DNA of 64,000 bases from assembly GCA_002394365.1 (NCBI GenBank), contig DGTQ01000023.1:1-64000 (forward strand), read 5' to 3'. The stretch comes from Prevotellaceae bacterium UBA4332 (GTDB taxonomy: Bacteria; Bacteroidota; Bacteroidia; Bacteroidales; Bacteroidaceae). This document shows positions 6,828 to 15,600 of the stretch, piece after piece; positions within the stretch are counted from its first letter, which is position 1; the number at the start of each line of letters is the position of its first letter. Made by a program: the position numbers and the translations under genes. The notes beneath the pieces are model-generated. The model did no database searches. It had not been told where the DNA came from and worked only from the letters and a program-made list of their open reading frames with translations.

Positions 6828-7385
6828 ATGAAGATAAATGAAATTTTCTACTCACTGCAGGGTGAGGGCAAATATACTGGTACGGCGGCTGTATTCCTAA
6901 GACTAAGCGGATGCAACATGAAATGCTGGTTTTGCGACACCAGGCACGAAGAGGGCACTGAGATGACGGAGGAGGAGATAGTGGAGAACGTCTGCCAGTA
7001 CCCTGCCCGACACATAGTGATAACGGGGGGCGAACCCACGATGCAACTGAACGCCCGACTGACGGAATTGCTGCACAGAGAGGGCTTCTACATACAGATA
7101 GAGACCAACGGTTCGATAGCCCTGAAAGAGGGCACGGAAGTGGATTGGATAACATGCAGCCCCAAGGGTAACGAGATAAGGATACAGCGCATAGACGAAC
7201 TGAAACTGCTCTTCTTGCCTGAATATATAGAGAAGTATAAAGACATGAAAGCGAAGGAATACTGCCTGCAAATGCTGGATGAAGGAAAATCCTTCCTGCC
7301 ATCGCCTTCCATCATCTCCTATATAAAGGAAAATCCCCAATGGAGACTCTCACTGCAGACCCACAAGTTGATAGGAATTGAATGA
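6828..7385 (+). CDS. queE: 7-carboxy-7-deazaguanine synthase (QueE), radical SAM
   Basis: The 185-residue enzyme turns 6-carboxytetrahydropterin into 7-carboxy-7-deazaguanine. The N-terminus NEIFYSLQGEG is typical of QueE. The radical-SAM cluster motif CNMKCWFC has CX3CX2C spacing (C29, C33, C36), and TGGEPT follows as the SAM-binding GGEP motif. The length fits the compact QueE forms. The 71-nt gap before it contains one of the window's CCCCCTCGGGGG-type palindromic words, whose AGAGAGGGG part lies in the ribosome-binding position. Confidence 0.95.
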   Translation: MKINEIFYSLQGEGKYTGTAAVFLRLSGCNMKCWFCDTRHEEGTEMTEEEIVENVCQYPARHIVITGGEPTMQLNARLTELLHREGFYIQIETNGSIALKEGTEVDWITCSPKGNEIRIQRIDELKLLFLPEYIEKYKDMKAKEYCLQMLDEGKSFLPSPSIISYIKENPQWRLSLQTHKLIGIE

Positions 7386-7456
7386 GGAGATAGAAGGAGT
7401 TAAGGAGTTAAGACATTACCAGATACCTAAACGACCAAACGACCAAACGACTGAAT

Positions 7457-8059
7457 ATGAACAACAATATATCACAAGAGGAAGTAAAGGAAGCGATATG
7501 TACCATAATGAGGTACATAGGCGAGGACCCCGAACGCGAAGGACTGCGCAACACGCCTGAGCGCATCGTGAGGATGTACGACGAGATTTTTCGTGGGTAC
7601 AAGCCTGAGATGAAGCCAAGGATAAGTACATTTACCAACTCGTCGCACACAGACGAGATGGTATTTGACTGTGGCGACTACTACTCCATGTGCGAACACC
7701 ACATGCTGCCCTTCTTTGGCAAATATTACTTTGCCTACATACCCAACCCTGAAGGCAGAATACTGGGCATTTCGAAGGTGGCAAGGGTTGTAGGCTATTG
7801 TGCGGCTCGCCTGCAGTTGCAGGAGAAACTGTGCAGGGACGTTATCGACATGCTTTCTGAAGCTCTCTCGAGAACAAAGAGTGGCAAGGCTCTGCCTCCT
7901 GCCTTAGGCTTCGCCATAGTGATGAAGGGACACCACACATGCAAATCCATGCGAGGGGTGAAAAACAAGGGCGACATGACCGTTTCCTACTTCACTGGCG
8001 TCTTCAAGAAGAACCGCCAGCTGCGCAACGAGTTCTTTAACATGATTGCGATGCAATAA
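7457..8059 (+). CDS. folE: GTP cyclohydrolase I (FolE)
   Basis: FolE opens GTP to give 7,8-dihydroneopterin triphosphate, used both for folate and for QueD. The 200-residue protein has the zinc ligands C79 and H82 in CEHHMLPF and C162 in HHTCKSMRGVK, the LRNTPERIVRM signature and a final AMQ end typical of bacterial FolE. It is third in the queD-queE-folE row, so the substrate source sits with its users. The gap before it carries AAACGACC direct repeats. Confidence 0.96.
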   Translation: MNNNISQEEVKEAICTIMRYIGEDPEREGLRNTPERIVRMYDEIFRGYKPEMKPRISTFTNSSHTDEMVFDCGDYYSMCEHHMLPFFGKYYFAYIPNPEGRILGISKVARVVGYCAARLQLQEKLCRDVIDMLSEALSRTKSGKALPPALGFAIVMKGHHTCKSMRGVKNKGDMTVSYFTGVFKKNRQLRNEFFNMIAMQ

Positions 8060-8108
8060 GGGTTAAAGATAAAAGGTAAAGGGTTAAAATAAAGGTAAAA
8101 GGTAAAGA

Positions 8109-8135
8109 AAAAAGCTCCCATTTTGGGAGCTTTTT
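8109..8135. terminator. Bidirectional terminator between folE and ferredoxin
   Basis: AAAAAGCTCCC and GGGAGCTTTTT form an 11-bp stem with a 5-nt loop. A-run and T-run on the two sides allow it to work for both convergent genes. Confidence 0.9.
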
Positions 8136-8173
8136 AAGTTCTCTCCCCTTTAAGGGGGAGTTAGATGGGGCTC

Positions 8174-8341
8174 TTAAGGCAGAGAGATTGCCTCGTTAGG
8201 ACATACATCAGCGCAAGTGCCACACTCTGTGCAAGCATCTGGGTTGATTGAATAGATGTCACCTGCAGAGATAGCCTCAGCTGGACATTCATCGATACAT
8301 GTACCACAAGCGATACAATCTGAACCAATTACGTAAGCCAT
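8174..8341 (-). CDS. Small 2[4Fe-4S] ferredoxin
   Basis: The 55-residue protein starts MAYVIGSDCIACGTCIDECP and has two classical CxxCxxCxxxCP motifs (CIACGTCIDECP and CTECGTCADVCP). It is therefore a clostridial-type 2[4Fe-4S] low-potential electron carrier in the cytoplasm. The reading frame runs from ATG 8341-8339 to TAA 8176-8174. It stands alone with its own promoter at 8452-8459 and shares the terminator with folE. Confidence 0.96.
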   Translation of the reverse strand: MAYVIGSDCIACGTCIDECPAEAISAGDIYSINPDACTECGTCADVCPNEAISLP

Positions 8342-8451
8342 AATGTTAATGTTTTAAAGGTTATTATAATGTTTTTGTTTTTGGTCGTATGTGCTGCTTT
8401 ACGCATTGTCTTCTAACCATCTTTGGGGATAAAAAGACAACTTTTACGATG

Positions 8452-8459
8452 CAAAGATA
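8452..8459 (-). promoter_or_regulatory. -7 promoter element of the ferredoxin gene
   Basis: The minus strand reads TATCTTTG, a TAnnTTTG match, about 110 nt before the ferredoxin start. No clear TTTG -33 element was found. Confidence 0.55.
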
Positions 8460-8588
8460 AGAAAAAGTTTTTATTTATACCTACTATTGGGGAGATTTTT
8501 TTTGAAAAAAAATTCTTTTTGCATACATTTCATAGTATTTTGAACACTCGGAGGCAATTTTTGGCAGCAAACCACGTTTGATTTATTG

Positions 8589-9377
8589 ATGAGGTTTCGC
8601 CCATTGACACATAAAATGTTCTTCGCAAGCTCAGGCGAGCAAACTTGGAGTGCGTTAGCGTTAACGTTAGCGCTAATCTTTTCAATTTTCAATCTTCAAT
8701 CTTCCTACGCTCAGGAGGCAAGGGTGCAGAACAGACCTTATACCGACCTCAGACCTCTGCACTTTGGCATTGTAGTGGGAGCAAACCTGCAAGAGACTGA
8801 GTTCAGAAACGTGGGACCTATAACCTTGCGCACAGGTGAGAAATCAGAGATATACTGCGACCAGGACTCATGGGACATGGGATTCAACGTGGGTGTGCTC
8901 TTAGAGGCTCGCATAAGTCAGTATCTGGCTTTCCGTGCTGCTCCACAGTTGTATTTTGGTACGCATAACTTCCGTTTCTACAACAAACTGCACCCTGAGG
9001 ATAATGTTGAACCTAAGAAACAGGCTCTCAAAACGGTGTATGTAGGTGCTAACTTCGACCTTATCTTTGCTGCCCAGCGATGGAACAATCACCGTCCTTA
9101 CATCATGGCTGGTATAGCCCCGATGATAAACCTTACCAATAATACCAACGAATACATACAGTTTAAGAAATCTGAGGTATTCGTGGAGGTAGGCTTGGGG
9201 TGCGACCTTTACCTGCCATACTTCAAACTAAGGCCTGAGCTGAAGTTTATGTACGGCTTGACCAATGCTTATAACACCAAGCGCGACATAAAGGACGACA
9301 ACCCCATACTGCCCTACGCATCGGCTGTGGACAGGGCTAACAACAAGATGATTGTCCTCTCCTTCTACTTTGAGTAA
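8589..9377 (+). CDS. porT: PorT-like outer-membrane barrel protein of the type IX secretion system
   Basis: The mature part fits PorT, an outer-membrane beta-barrel needed for T9SS export. LRPLHFGIVVGAN comes early, then SWDMGFNVGVLLEARI, LAFRAAPQLYFGT, NHRPYIMAGIAP, EVGLGCDLYLPYFKLRPELKF, and the barrel end MIVLSFYFE. At about 260 residues it has the usual family length. The first ATG is 8589 (a TTG precedes it), and 8616 is an alternative that gives a more usual signal peptide ending SSYAQ. The signal-peptide codons are made of GCGTTA/ACGTTA hexamers and a dispersed TTCTTCGC...CAGGCGAGC word. The large secreted proteins in this window are plausible clients. Confidence 0.88.
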   Translation: MRFRPLTHKMFFASSGEQTWSALALTLALIFSIFNLQSSYAQEARVQNRPYTDLRPLHFGIVVGANLQETEFRNVGPITLRTGEKSEIYCDQDSWDMGFNVGVLLEARISQYLAFRAAPQLYFGTHNFRFYNKLHPEDNVEPKKQALKTVYVGANFDLIFAAQRWNNHRPYIMAGIAPMINLTNNTNEYIQFKKSEVFVEVGLGCDLYLPYFKLRPELKFMYGLTNAYNTKRDIKDDNPILPYASAVDRANNKMIVLSFYFE

Positions 9378-9413
9378 CGGTATTAACGACATTAAAGACC
9401 TTAAAAGCCTTAA

Positions 9414-9446
9414 TAAAAAAAGCTACCCGCTTGGGTAGCCTTTTTT
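9414..9446. terminator. Bidirectional terminator downstream of porT
   Basis: GCTACCC-GCTT-GGGTAGC is flanked by an A-run on one side and a T-run on the other. It lies between convergent porT and the coiled-coil lipoprotein gene. Confidence 0.9.
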
Positions 9447-9465
9447 GTTTACTTCTCATTATTCT

Positions 9466-10368
9466 TTACTTCACGAGCACTACAAGGTACTTGCTGGTGC
9501 TCCAGAACTGTTGCGGATTGGTGATGCGCAGGATATACTGCTTCTGGGCATCGGGCTGGAGGGTGTAAGTGCCTGCAGGATGGGTGGTAAGGAGCTCGGC
9601 ATCCTTAGAGTAGAGCTTTATCTCCTTTACGTCGCGAATGTCTATCTTGGTAAAGTAGCTCTTGTTGAAATTTGAGCGAAGAACCTTGCCCTTGTGGTAT
9701 ATATTCTGTGTCTGCAGCTCCTTCTTAGTTCCAAATACGTAGTAAGCTGTGTGGAGCTGGGTATCCTGCGTATTGATAGTCTCCTGCTTCTGGTGGCTGT
9801 CTGCCTGAAGGTCGCTGACGGCTACGTTGAGTTCCTCAACGGTCTTGTCGAGTTCGGCAATGTGGATATCCTTCTCCTCTAACTCAGCACGCAGACGCAC
9901 GAGTTCCTTGTTCTTATCGTCGAGCTGCTGTGTGAGGTTCTCGATGGCACGCTTCATCTGCTCGGAGCGCATGCTGCCCTCTCGCACCTGCTGCTGCAAG
10001 CGGGAAATGAGGTCGCGGTTGTGCTGCATAGCCTGCTGGATGTTGCGTATGCTCATGCGAATCTGGTCTGCCCTGTTCACCTGCTCACCCGTCTTCATCA
10101 GCGTGACGTTGTTCTCTGCCTGTTCGATGAGACGGAAGCCCTCCTGTATCTCATTGAAGGTTGCCATCACGTCGTTCATCTCATTATCTTTCTGCTCGAT
10201 AACTTTCTGCAGAGAGTCAATGCGAGCATCTGTTTCCTTGAGGTTGGCATTCTTGTCTCCTCCACAGGAGAGCAACGACAACGTTAACGGAAACGCCAAC
10301 AATACCCCTCTCCAGGTTTTCAGCCATCCTCCACCGAGAGGGAGACTTATATTACTTTTCTTTTTCAT
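9466..10368 (-). CDS. Coiled-coil lipoprotein of unknown function
   Basis: The protein has 300 residues. A signal peptide ends in the lipobox LSLLSC (C35). Residues 45-205 are almost continuous coiled coil rich in Glu, Lys and Gln. Residues 210-300 form a small beta-rich domain starting AYYVFGTKKEL. Similar lipoproteins occur widely in Bacteroidales without known function; a periplasmic spacer or binding role is inference. The N-terminal stretch SLPLGGGWLKTWRGV is encoded by a CTCCCTCTCGG...GAGAGGGG word of the same kind seen in intergenic gaps, as if a repeat had been incorporated into the signal peptide. It is the last gene of the M23-lipoprotein run. Confidence 0.8.
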   Translation of the reverse strand: MKKKSNISLPLGGGWLKTWRGVLLAFPLTLSLLSCGGDKNANLKETDARIDSLQKVIEQKDNEMNDVMATFNEIQEGFRLIEQAENNVTLMKTGEQVNRADQIRMSIRNIQQAMQHNRDLISRLQQQVREGSMRSEQMKRAIENLTQQLDDKNKELVRLRAELEEKDIHIAELDKTVEELNVAVSDLQADSHQKQETINTQDTQLHTAYYVFGTKKELQTQNIYHKGKVLRSNFNKSYFTKIDIRDVKEIKLYSKDAELLTTHPAGTYTLQPDAQKQYILRITNPQQFWSTSKYLVVLVK

Positions 10369-10422
10369 ATTCTCTATACCTTTTTATATTGTTAACTCTT
10401 AACTTTTAATCCTTAACCTCGT

Positions 10423-11355
10423 TCAGTTCAGCTCCACATCAAATTCTATCACGTTGCTAAGCTGCTTGCCTGCCGACATTACACATATCTGGAAGTGGGC
10501 AGTGCCCTTCTTGAGCGACTGTTCGGCACTAATGTATGCTGTGTAGCGGATAGCCTTGTGAGAACCAAGGTTCTCTATGAGCGTGGAAGGCGAAATAAGC
10601 AAGTGCTTGTTGCCTGTTGTCTCGGTTACGGTAGGCACTATGCCATATAGATTCTTGTCTGAGGCATTGCGCACCTCGAAGGAAACCTTGACCAGTTCGC
10701 CCTTGGCTATGTGGGTGGTGTTGTCGTTGTTGATAAAGCGTGCATTGCTGATAACGATAGGGGTGGTAACCTTAGCACCAGTCTCGGACACCTCTACCAC
10801 CGCTGCTGGTGGTGCTACCGCTGCCTCGTTGGCACCCTTCAGGTCGCTGACGCTAACACTCTGACTCTGGTTGGGGACGGTGTCCTTGCTTGGCTCCAGC
10901 TCTATCACATCATTATACACTGGCTCTTTGGAATAGCCTGAGTCTTTATGCTTTCGCTCCGCCTTGCTTGCGCTGAAGTCGTAGTCATCATCATCGTTAT
11001 GCCCTACCTTTACATCGTCCATTTCTATCTTTCCCTTACGCAGATCATCATAATCTATATCGTCATAGTCACGATCTATGTGCAGATTACGATAGTGCTC
11101 TCTTACCCTCTCACGTTCCTGAGACTCTGCTGCTGCTCCTATGGCTGCACCTGTGCCTGCTCCTACAGCCATACCCACGAGTGTGCCTACATTACTACCA
11201 CGATAGCCTCCACCGATGCCGCCAATGCTTGAACCTATTATACCGCCAAACATTGCACCTGTCAAAGCTCCACCACCTGCAGTATTGCAAGAGGTGAGAA
11301 CCAATGATAATGATAACGTTAACAGGAACGTTAATTTATTGAAGAAATTTTTCAT
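10423..11355 (-). CDS. Glycine-zipper lipoprotein
   Basis: The protein has 310 residues from the ATG at 11355; the GTG two codons upstream is less likely. The lipobox is LVLTSC. Behind it is a Gly-rich stretch (GAMFGGIIGSSIGGIGGG and a second, VGMAVGAGTGAAIGAA) of the glycine-zipper type, which can insert in or lie on membranes. A very acidic, Asp/Tyr-rich linker (RDYDDIDYDD) follows, then a C-terminal beta domain of about 110 residues. It is probably an outer-membrane-attached lipoprotein; its function is unknown. It sits between an M23 peptidase and a coiled-coil lipoprotein on one strand, suggesting cell-wall or envelope maintenance. Signal-peptide codons are GTTAAC-like hexamers. Confidence 0.8.
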   Translation of the reverse strand: MKNFFNKLTFLLTLSLSLVLTSCNTAGGGALTGAMFGGIIGSSIGGIGGGYRGSNVGTLVGMAVGAGTGAAIGAAAESQERERVREHYRNLHIDRDYDDIDYDDLRKGKIEMDDVKVGHNDDDDYDFSASKAERKHKDSGYSKEPVYNDVIELEPSKDTVPNQSQSVSVSDLKGANEAAVAPPAAVVEVSETGAKVTTPIVISNARFINNDNTTHIAKGELVKVSFEVRNASDKNLYGIVPTVTETTGNKHLLISPSTLIENLGSHKAIRYTAYISAEQSLKKGTAHFQICVMSAGKQLSNVIEFDVELN

Positions 11356-11397
11356 TGTCACTCTTTTTTATAACTGTGAACTGTGAACTGCAAACTG

Positions 11398-12588
11398 TCA
11401 CTTCAGTCTCGTCACACTGCCATTCTTCTTGAACTGCAAGGTGCCTGTGCGCAGTTTGTTGGCATTATTGTCAAAGACGTAGTCGGGATTGAATGCTCTG
11501 CCTACTATGCGAGTCTCGAAATGCACATGCTCCGTTGTGGCTCGACCTGTCCTGCCTACTATGCCTATAACCTGACCAGCCTTTACCATATCGCCCACGT
11601 TGACGAAGTTCTTGGAGTTGTGGCTGTAGCGCGTCTCAAGTCCGAAGGCATGGCGAATGGTGATACATTTGCCGTAACCAGAGAAGTTGCCCGACTGCAC
11701 CACCTTACCGTCAAAGGCTGCATAGACCTTGGTGCCAGGACCGTTCTTTATATCCACACCTGCATGGTGTCGCTTGCCGCCATAACCGCTTATGACGTGG
11801 GCACCATCAAGCGGATAGTGCCAGTCCTTTATCATGTCGAGGTTAAGACGATAGACATTGTTGCCCTTGAACGGGTCATTGGAGTCAAGGTTCATCGTCT
11901 GTGCCTTCTCTGCCTTCTGCCTCAGCTGTTCCTCCGTGAGTTTGGTTTTGAGCGTTACTCTGCCAGCTTCTTTGGTGAAGGTGATTATCTGCTTGCGCAG
12001 GGCATGGCTGCGAGTATCAATAATTATGTTGGGGTTTATCTTGTTACCATCCACCATGATGGTAAACATAAGGTATGCCCTACCCCCTTTGCCTCCAACG
12101 ATAGCTATGGTCTGACCAGCCTTTACATGGTCACCACTCTGCACGAGGTTCTGCGCATTGAGGGCATAGACTGTCTCAAGACCGTTATCATGGCGCACGA
12201 CAACAACATTGCCATGCGTACTGCTCTTGCGAGACAGGCGCACCGTACCGCTAAACATAGCCTTGACTGCATCGCCCTTGGTTGTTTCTATCTCTATGCT
12301 GCCCTGCGACTGAGCCACTGTCTTTCCCACAGGCAGAGGGAAGGAGTAGTCGGATTCGTCAGTGCGAGTGAAATCTATCTGGAAGGTGTTAGACTTGCTA
12401 AACAACCCTGTGGTCTCGATACTTATCTGTTGTTGCTCCAATGGGGAAAAGCGAGGAGCCGCAGATAACGGGGATAGGAACGATAACGGGAACGATAACG
12501 CCAACGTCAACGATAACCTACTCCGAGCTATGCTCGCCTGAGCTTTAGCGAAGAACCTTGACTTTTGAAAGATTTTTTTCATCTCCAT
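11398..12588 (-). CDS. M23-family peptidoglycan endopeptidase, with a second degenerate LytM domain
   Basis: The protein has 396 residues and an N-terminal signal peptide. The first LytM-like domain (about 100-190) has lost the zinc ligands. The second (about 255-375) keeps H275 and D279 in HHAGVD and the HVH motif at 354-356, so it should bind zinc and cut peptide cross-links in the periplasm. Double LytM arrangements with one inactive domain are known from cell-wall hydrolase regulators. ATG 12588 lies only 5 nt behind the TACCTTTG element; ATG 12582 is an alternative. It leads a run with two lipoproteins. The signal-peptide codons consist of AACGAT/AACGCC hexamers (plus strand 12486-12518). 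Confidence 0.92.
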   Translation of the reverse strand: MEMKKIFQKSRFFAKAQASIARSRLSLTLALSFPLSFLSPLSAAPRFSPLEQQQISIETTGLFSKSNTFQIDFTRTDESDYSFPLPVGKTVAQSQGSIEIETTKGDAVKAMFSGTVRLSRKSSTHGNVVVVRHDNGLETVYALNAQNLVQSGDHVKAGQTIAIVGGKGGRAYLMFTIMVDGNKINPNIIIDTRSHALRKQIITFTKEAGRVTLKTKLTEEQLRQKAEKAQTMNLDSNDPFKGNNVYRLNLDMIKDWHYPLDGAHVISGYGGKRHHAGVDIKNGPGTKVYAAFDGKVVQSGNFSGYGKCITIRHAFGLETRYSHNSKNFVNVGDMVKAGQVIGIVGRTGRATTEHVHFETRIVGRAFNPDYVFDNNANKLRTGTLQFKKNGSVTRLK

Positions 12589-12593
12589 GTGGG

Positions 12594-12601
12594 CAAAGGT
12601 A
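12594..12601 (-). promoter_or_regulatory. -7 promoter element of the M23 run
   Basis: The minus strand reads TACCTTTG, with only 5 nt to the first ATG. This predicts a leaderless or nearly leaderless mRNA. Confidence 0.65.
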
Positions 12602-12604
12602 CTA

Positions 12605-12641
12605 AAAAAAAGTGATACGGCATTAAAGCCGCACCACTTTT
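12605..12641. terminator. Terminator behind the giant esterase gene
   Basis: AAAAAAGTGatACGGC and GCCGCacCACTTTTTT pair around ATTAAA. The hairpin is placed right after the minus-strand stop at 12668 and before the next promoter. Confidence 0.8.
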
Positions 12642-12667
12642 TTACATATTTAGGGTATTTTAGAGAA

Positions 12668-15600
12668 TTACTTTACGCGCTGACCACTGATATTGAAGTC
12701 GCCTATGTAAAGTCTACCATTCTTGATTACCTTAACAGGAACGTTAACATTAAGGTTATCGTTAGCGTCAACGTTTTCTATAGCAGTAGCTTCTGCAATC
12801 TCTACTGCAACTGATGCTGCGCTCAAGCCGCCCATCTCGTTGGCTGCACGTACTGAGTAGCTGCCATTCTCCGTAGGAGTATAGGTGCTCTCCGTAGTGA
12901 ATGCCACTACCTTACCGTCCTTGCAGACTGCATAGAGCAGAGCGTATGGGCTGTCCTCCCATGTTATAATGCCCTCTGAAACCGCTACGTTAGCAGGAAC
13001 AGGAGCCTGCTCGGTGAGAAGTGTTGGCTGCCAGTTGTCGTCCTGCCCCATTACTACCTGCAAGGTTGGCACTGCTGCCTCCGCTGCTGTGAGGATTGGG
13101 TCACAGGTCTCGATGCGACGGTTGGTGTAAACGCCTGTTTCCTTGTTGTAATCGTCGTAAGCATCATACTGCGTCTTACGTCCCTCTGTGCTAACTGCTG
13201 CACCAGATGGAGTGTGAGAACCATACTCAGCAAAGCGTGCCGGATAGCCGCCGCTCATCTCTGACCATCCTATAGCTGATGGCTTAACCTCCATCTCAGT
13301 GTCGATGAAGAGGGCGATAGGTGTGCCCTTGCCCCAAGGACGACCGAGTGTGTAGGTGCCGTCAACGCCACTGTTGGAGTCGCCGATAATCTTACAGCTC
13401 TGGTAGATGTAGCCGTACTGCTTAGGCAGAGAAGGAACAGCTGCATAGCCTGATGCTACCTGACGCAGTGTCACCTTATTATAATACACGTCACCCTTAC
13501 CACACATGTAGTCGGTGCGACCACGTATCACGCCACCCTCGAAGTAGAACTTACCGTTCTGGTTGTTTGACACGTAGGTATCCTGATAACCCCAGAGCTG
13601 AGCATCCTTGAAGATGGTGCGGTTAGACTGGTCGTTGACAGCGATGTCGCGTCCGTGAGCGTCACCCATAGAGGTCTTGATGGTGAGGTTCTGGAAGTAA
13701 GAGTCAGTACCCTTAATCTGCAGTACATCACCCTTACCAATACCCTCAAGCGGACAAGCAGAGCCGAAGCCGTTGTCCCATGTTGCTGCTGGGGTAATGT
13801 TGGTAAGTACTACACCCTCGATGCTCTCACCTATGAAGCTTGTGTTAGAAGCCGAAAGAACAGAGGTTGGGTTATCGTAAGTATTGCCATCACCACCAGT
13901 TACAGTACCTGCTGGGTGGAATACGTATGGCTCTGCGCTGTCCTTGATGAATACACGGTAGCGAGCAGCCTTGTCAGCACGATTGTTTGCTGCAGCAAGA
14001 GCCTCGTCAATAGTACCATCATCGGGCACGATGAAGTCATACATAGCTTTTGCAACTGTAGGACGGCTCATCGTGGTGAAGTTGATGGTAACAGCCTCAG
14101 CATACTTGTTGCCTGACCTGTCCTGTACGTAGTTTGCAGGCAGGGTGAAGACGTAAGACTTGCTGTAGTCAAGACCTGTGTAGTCGAAGCTTACAGAACG
14201 GCTGTTCCATGTAGGAGTGAGTACAACACCGTTAAGAGTTATGGCTGCATTGCTGCCAGCACTCTCTATGCGCTCGTTGAATGATATGGTGATGCGTCCT
14301 GAAGCACTTACGTTAGTAGCATTGTCGGCTGGTATCGTAGGTGTAACCAATACAGGTGCTTCCTCATCAGCTACCACTACTGCCTCGCCGAGGACATACA
14401 CATTACCCACACCAGACTCTGAGTGGTCTGAGTACTTCATGCCGTCGAAAGTCTTGTCGAACGCATAGCCTGTATTGTAGATGTCATCACCTGTACCTGT
14501 GATACGGATAACGACAGTCTCCTTTTCGATAGCCGATGCTGGCAGGTCGATAGAGAGAGGATTAACTGCGTTAGCTGTTACCTCCCATGCAGACTTGAGC
14601 TCAGTGAACTCGCCACCGTCAACACTGATGAGCGCCTTATACTGCTTGGTAGCAGCGTTCTTGGCACACATATCGGCAACGAACTTAGCAGAGGTGAAGC
14701 CCTTGGTAGAGAACTGATACTGCCATGCTATGTCGCGAGTGTCGTAACCATTCTGGTAGAGACCGTTAATCTGAGAGATTACCACGCTCTGACGGTTGCG
14801 CACCACTGGTGTGCCAGAGCTCTGGCTGTAAAGCAGAGAGCCATCGCTTACCTTCACTACAGAAGCCTTGGCATTGCGGTTAGCATCCCATACTTCATCA
14901 GCAGAGAAAGGATAACCTGACGTAGTAGTATAAGCATAGTTTGCAGTCTTGCTTGCGTCGAACACAGCAATGAAGTCCTGCACCTCGTAGTTGGCTGTGA
15001 TGGTCATATCCTCATTCACCGTAATCTGGCGTGAAACATTGGTGCTGTTGTCCTCCCAGTTGATGAACTTGATAATCTTGCTCTCGTTGGCTACGGCAGT
15101 AATCTGTGTGCCTGCCTCATACTTTCCGTCGTGGTCGTTAGGGGTAAGGGTTATGCTGCCCAGACCTTCACGCTCAGAATCATTAGCAACCTTTGCTATT
15201 ACGGTATATACAGGCACTGCCTCAAACACAGCCTTCATGGTCTTCTCGGCATCCATAGTAACCGTTGTCTCCGCATCGGTAGAAACAGTGTTGCCGTCAG
15301 CATCCTGCCACTCCTTAAATGCATAGCCGAAGTTCTTTGTAGCCTTGAGGGTTACGGTAGAACCTTCCTTATACTGCTCCATCTCTGGGTTACGTGTTAT
15401 AGAACCTGCCTCAGCAGAAGGTGCCACCTGAGTTGTGAGCATATACTTGGTAACCTGTGCCTGAGCACCTACGAGCTGACCTTCGATTACGACGTTAGAC
15501 AAACCCATCTCCTTGGTCTTACCTATGCCAAGGAAAGAGAAGTTCACCTTGAGAGGTTTGTCGGCTGTCGCCGTTATACCATCAATAGCCTCAGAGAAAG

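Noticed and set aside
11383..12468. Long plus-strand frame (361 codons)
   Set aside because: It is antisense to the M23 peptidase, whose motifs are unambiguous; composition is that of a shadow frame.
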